Shown here piece by piece: positions 13,493 through 16,325 of a stretch of 16,325 bases of DNA. The stretch covers positions 1-16,325 of the forward strand of contig CALFJG010000077.1 in NCBI GenBank assembly GCA_937877625.1, written 5' to 3'. The number at the start of each line of letters is the position of its first letter. Position 1 is the first letter of the stretch. The translations under genes were made by a program, and so were the position numbers. A model generated the notes under the pieces. It saw only the letters and a list, made by a program, of their open reading frames with translations, did not search any database and was not told the origin of the DNA. This DNA is from an uncultured Prevotellaceae bacterium (lineage in GTDB: Bacteria; Bacteroidota; Bacteroidia; Bacteroidales; Bacteroidaceae).

Positions 13493-14950
13493 TTGGTTAA
13501 CCTACGCATCGTTGCACGCATATTGAGCTCGCTGGCTTTCCTGGAAGCCTTCTTGTTGTTGCTCACACTTGCCGTGGGCATCATCTACAGCGAGGCGAAC
13601 CTGCTGCCTTTTATCGCCACGGCGGTTGTAGCGATAGGCTTAGGTGCTGCCTTGCTCTATTATGCCAAAGGTGCGCCGCGCAAAATCACACGTCGCGACG
13701 GATATTTGAGCGTGGCACTGACGTGGGTGATGTTTAGCCTCGTGGGTGCCCTGCCGTTCATCTTCGGCAATGCCCACCCGCGCCTGGCAGTGGCAGTGTT
13801 TGAGGCCACGTCGGGATTTACCACCACAGGAGCCACGGCACTCACCGGCCTCGACACGTTGCCACAAAGCCTGCTCTTCTGGCGCTCGCTGATGCACTGG
13901 CTCGGCGGCCTGGGCATCATCTTTTTCACCGTGGCTCTGCTGCCAAGCATCAGCGGCGGCACGGTGAAGTTATTTGCCGCCGAGAGTACCGGACTAAAGA
14001 TTGGCAAACTGCACCCACGCGTCTCTACCACCGCACGTTGGATAATGGCTATCTACCTCACCCTGACGCTACTATGCTTCGGCGCGTACCTCTTGGCCGG
14101 AATGCCGCTCTTCGATGCCGTGAACCACGCGATGAGCACCATATCCAGCGGCGGCTTCTCCACACACCAAGAGAGTTTTGCCTATTACCATAGCAGTGCC
14201 ATCGAATATACCGCAGTGGTGTTTATGTTTCTCGCCGGCGTTAACTTCACACTGATTTATACCACGGTGATGAAGCACCGCGTGGTAGAGGTTTGGCACA
14301 ACGGCGAGTTGAAACTGATGATGGCGTTACTACTAATTGCCATCGGCGTGATGTTTGCGAGCGATGTGTGGCACGGAGCCAACGTGTGGGAGAGCCTTCG
14401 CGCCGCCGTGTTCACCGGTGTGTCCATACAAAGCACCACAGGCTTCATCACCGTGGATTATATGGTACGCTACACGCCGTTCGTCTGGGTTTTCATCTTC
14501 CTGCTCGGTATGTTTGGCCCTATGGCAGGCAGCACGGGCGGCGGCATCAAGTGTGTCCGGGTGATAACGGCCTTGAAAGTGATGCTCAGCGAGTTTCGAC
14601 ATATCCTCCATCCGCGTGCCGTGCTGCCCGTACGCATAGGGGTCAACACCGCAAGCCCGAGCGTGTTGCGCACGATGTTTGCCTTCTTTGTAGTGTTTGT
14701 GGTGCTACTAATAATCTCCACGCTATGCTTCCTCCTGATGGGACTTGCGCCGATGGATGCCCTCGGCGTTGCCACATCAATGCTCGCTAACGTAGGACCC
14801 GCCATAGGCCACCAAATAGGAGCGACAGCCTCGCTCAACGTATTGCCCGACGCAGGGCTGTGGCTCTGTAGCCTGCTGATGCTCATCGGACGTCTGGAAA
14901 TCTTTGCCATACTCCTGCCGTTCGTCCCCGCGTTCTGGAAAGAGCAATAG
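13493..14950 (+). CDS. trkH: Trk potassium uptake transmembrane subunit TrkH
   Basis: A 485-aa inner-membrane K+ channel/transporter partnered with TrkA. Four pseudo-repeats with selectivity-filter segments are visible: TSGFTTTGAT (106-115), ISSGGFST (217-224), QSTTGFIT (313-320) and LANVGPAIG (431-439). The conserved C-terminal GRLEIF is at 466-471. The membrane segments and the length match the SKT superfamily. No ATG is available near the N-terminus; translation is assigned to TTG at 13493 (VNLRIVARIL follows), 20 bp after trkA, because the first helix begins immediately after and homologues start at the equivalent place. No Shine-Dalgarno sequence is seen, which is normal for this phylum. 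Confidence 0.93.
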   Translation: MVNLRIVARILSSLAFLEAFLLLLTLAVGIIYSEANLLPFIATAVVAIGLGAALLYYAKGAPRKITRRDGYLSVALTWVMFSLVGALPFIFGNAHPRLAVAVFEATSGFTTTGATALTGLDTLPQSLLFWRSLMHWLGGLGIIFFTVALLPSISGGTVKLFAAESTGLKIGKLHPRVSTTARWIMAIYLTLTLLCFGAYLLAGMPLFDAVNHAMSTISSGGFSTHQESFAYYHSSAIEYTAVVFMFLAGVNFTLIYTTVMKHRVVEVWHNGELKLMMALLLIAIGVMFASDVWHGANVWESLRAAVFTGVSIQSTTGFITVDYMVRYTPFVWVFIFLLGMFGPMAGSTGGGIKCVRVITALKVMLSEFRHILHPRAVLPVRIGVNTASPSVLRTMFAFFVVFVVLLIISTLCFLLMGLAPMDALGVATSMLANVGPAIGHQIGATASLNVLPDAGLWLCSLLMLIGRLEIFAILLPFVPAFWKEQ

Positions 14951-15064
14951 CACACAGCGGAAAAAAATGCGCGGCGCACCACGTCATGAGACGCGGCGTT
15001 CCACTTATTGAGTAGAGTGCCTCGCGAATAAACCACCAACCGTCCCCACCCTCCTTTTCACACT
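14951..15064. other. Short trkH-DUF2461 spacer, no clear signal
   Basis: 114 bp without a TAnnTTTG promoter element or a terminator hairpin. CGCGGCG occurs twice as a direct repeat. The following gene may be transcribed by read-through from trkH. Confidence 0.4.
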
Positions 15065-15751
15065 ATGCCTACCACACAAGCCGAGCGCCGCAAGATATTT
15101 CAGTTCCTGCGACAGATACGCGCCAACAACAACCGCCCGTGGTTTCACAACCATCGCGCACTCTACGACGAGGCACGCGACATCTTCCTGCGAATGATTG
15201 GCGAACTAATCAACGAAATAAGTACCTTCGACGAGCAGATTATCGGTCTGGAACCTAAGCGCACCACGTACCGTATCCACCGCGACACACGCTTCTCTGC
15301 CGATAAGTCGCCCTATAAAATCCACCTCGGCTCCTTTATCAACACGCACGGCACGAAGGCTTTCACACTGGGCTACTACCTCCATCTGCAACCCGACGAG
15401 TGTATGTTGGCCTGCGGCAACTATTGGATGCCGCCCGAGGCACTCACCGCCATACGCAACGACATCGTGGCCAACGCCGAGCCGTTGCTCAGCATACTAC
15501 ACGACAGACATTTTAAGTCCGTTTACGGCGCATCGGAGATTGGAACGGATTGCCTTAAAACCGTGCCGAAAGGTTTTCCGAAGGACTTCCCCCACCCCGA
15601 ACTCATACGTCCACGCGCCTACTGCCTGACACTCCCGCTGTCCGACAACGACGTTCTCGCCCCTACCTGGCTCAACCACATCGCACAGGCCTGCCGAGCC
15701 GCCAAGCCCTTTATGGACTATTTCAACGCCACCTTGGAGGACTATATCTAA
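15065..15751 (+). CDS. DUF2461 family protein of unknown function
   Basis: The 228-aa soluble protein has the hallmarks of DUF2461 (TIGR02453): NRPWF near the N-terminus (23-27) and the family signature RDTRFSADKSPYK (73-85), followed by a Gly/His/Tyr-rich sheet region (GYYLHLQPDE) and a KGFPKDFPHP segment. No signal peptide or membrane helix is seen. No biochemical activity is established for the family as far as I know, so none is assigned. The ATG at 15065 gives a normal-length protein. It lies 114 bp after trkH on the same strand, possibly in the same transcript. Confidence 0.88.
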   Translation: MPTTQAERRKIFQFLRQIRANNNRPWFHNHRALYDEARDIFLRMIGELINEISTFDEQIIGLEPKRTTYRIHRDTRFSADKSPYKIHLGSFINTHGTKAFTLGYYLHLQPDECMLACGNYWMPPEALTAIRNDIVANAEPLLSILHDRHFKSVYGASEIGTDCLKTVPKGFPKDFPHPELIRPRAYCLTLPLSDNDVLAPTWLNHIAQACRAAKPFMDYFNATLEDYI

Positions 15752-15801
15752 ACCCCGAAAAATCCGCTGCCCCCTTCTGCATAGCCCAGAATGGTTTTCA
15801 G
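15752..15801. other. Spacer between the DUF2461 gene and the tRNA terminator
   Basis: About 50 bp after the DUF2461 stop with no recognisable signal. The hairpin that follows has its T-run on the minus strand only, so no dedicated terminator for the plus-strand gene is visible. Confidence 0.4.
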
Positions 15802-15846
15802 CGTAAAAACAAAAAACCTTCCCCTCGTGGTGTTGGGAGGGAAAGG
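15802..15846 (-). terminator. Intrinsic terminator of the tRNA-Met gene
   Basis: On the minus strand CCTTTCCCTC (15846-15837) pairs with GAGGGGAAGG (15826-15817) through 10 pairs including one G-U, around a 10-nt loop. It is followed by TTTTTTGTTTTT. It starts 15 nt after the tRNA 3' end and is the clearest intrinsic terminator in the window. Confidence 0.85.
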
Positions 15847-15860
15847 GGTTGCGACTTATG

Positions 15861-15934
15861 TAGCGCGGGACGGGCTTGAACCGTCGACCTCATGATTATG
15901 AATCATGCGCTCTAACCAGCTGAGCTACCGCGCC
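15861..15934 (-). tRNA. tRNA-Met (anticodon CAT), elongator type
   Basis: The minus strand folds as a complete 74-nt cloverleaf. The acceptor GGCGCGG pairs with CCGCGCT (one G-U at the end), with TAGCTCAGCTGGTTAGAGC as D arm. The anticodon arm CATGA-TTCATAA-TCATG has CAT at positions 34-36 after U33, and the T arm is GACGG-TTCAAGC-CCGTC. The 3' CCA is not encoded (A73 is followed by CAT). CAT could also mark tRNA-Ile2, modified to lysidine, but the overall sequence resembles elongator Met tRNA of this phylum; the initiator is less likely because pair 1-72 is not a C-A mismatch. Confidence 0.93.
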
Positions 15935-15952
15935 GTTCTTGCTTTGCGGGTG

Positions 15953-15983
15953 CAAAGGTAGCGCAACAAATCGGATAAAACAA
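15953..15983 (-). promoter_or_regulatory. tRNA-Met promoter
   Basis: On the minus strand TTG (15983-15981) and TACCTTTG (15960-15953) are separated by 20 bp. Transcription would start near 15946, about 12 nt before the tRNA 5' end. Confidence 0.75.
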
Positions 15984-16325
15984 GCACATAATACCTTTTT
16001 TTCGCTTCACGACGGAGAAAAAAGGCACAAAGGGCATCCAAGTGCTGCTTCTGCCTGCCACGTTTCTCCGCCTCCGACAGACGGGATGGGACAAAAGAAA
16101 TCCTTGCCCCTACCTTTGGCTCTTCAGCTTTTTCGCGCAAAACACAAACGAGGGTGGATCATAATTGACACAGCCTCCCCCGCCTGTCTTCGCAAAGCCT
16201 AATTTTTTTCAGACCCCTTGAAATTTTTTTTCAAGGCACTTGAAATTTTTTTCGAGTGCTTTGAAATTTTGGCTCAGCGGATTTCCCCAGTTGATAAAGC
16301 CTGAGCTAATCAAGAATAAAGTTGT
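15984..16325. other. Non-coding right edge of the window
   Basis: No convincing gene in either strand. TACCTTTG at 16111-16118 matches a plus-strand -7 box but has no -33 partner. From about 16197 the sequence becomes a T-tract repeat array. The next gene lies outside the window. Confidence 0.5.
16197..16281. repeat. T-tract array with 21-22 bp period
   Basis: TTGAAATTTT occurs at 16218, 16240 and 16261 (steps of 22 and 21), preceded by a related AATTTTTTTCAG at 16201, 21 bp before the matching bases of the next unit. The first full unit forms a hairpin CCTTGAA / TTCAAGG (from 16216), the second CACTTG / CGAGTG with one G-T pair (from 16237). T-tracts repeated every two helical turns should bend the DNA. 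Confidence 0.65.

Overview
The window looks like a stretch of a Bacteroidales chromosome, possibly Prevotellaceae, although the family is an inference. Position 1 cuts into the 5' end of a 16S rRNA gene whose sequence after the universal 5' primer site is of Bacteroidales type. Most transcription units are preceded by the Bacteroidetes promoter (-33 TTG or TTTG, about 19-20 bp, then -7 TAnnTTTG), and Shine-Dalgarno sequences are essentially absent. The proteins (GlsA/GlsB-type lipid acyltransferases, Rho with a long disordered insertion, a dxs-trkA-trkH run) also fit that order.

Layout. Minus strand, 1-2760: the 16S start with its leader and promoter, an AT-rich gene-free stretch (about 376-852), and a two-gene operon (2701 to 853) for an O-acyltransferase and an N-acyltransferase of the glycine/ornithine-lipid type. 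Plus strand, 2761-15751: a Zn/Cd/Pb-type P1B ATPase with a His-rich N-terminus (3014-5074); a membrane-anchored Ser/Thr protein kinase with a Ser/Thr-rich outer tail (5314-7089); a roughly 970-bp repeat-rich intergenic region (7090-8067); rho (8068-9990); and dxs (10222-12120), trkA (12123-13472) and trkH (13493-14950), closely spaced and probably one transcript, followed by a DUF2461 gene (15065-15751). Minus strand, 15802-15983: tRNA-Met(CAT) with its own promoter and an intrinsic terminator. The right end (15984-16325) is non-coding and carries a T-tract array with a 21-22 bp period.

Functionally this is mostly housekeeping: lipid acylation, metal efflux, signalling, transcription termination, isoprenoid precursor synthesis and K+ uptake. 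I see no phage, CRISPR, toxin-antitoxin or defence module. The unusual content is intergenic. (i) A degenerate array of six 21-22 bp units at 7277-7404 sits inside a 26-bp imperfect inverted repeat (7254-7469), giving a MITE-like layout, and has a diverged partial copy on the other strand at about 5126-5170. (ii) A dispersed GCCCTGAAAGAGCAAAAG-type element occurs at four sites, one of them a perfect 18-bp stem. (iii) A second, unrelated 21-22 bp periodic array lies at 16197-16281. (iv) A perfect 7-1-7 palindrome lies just upstream of the metal-ATPase promoter.
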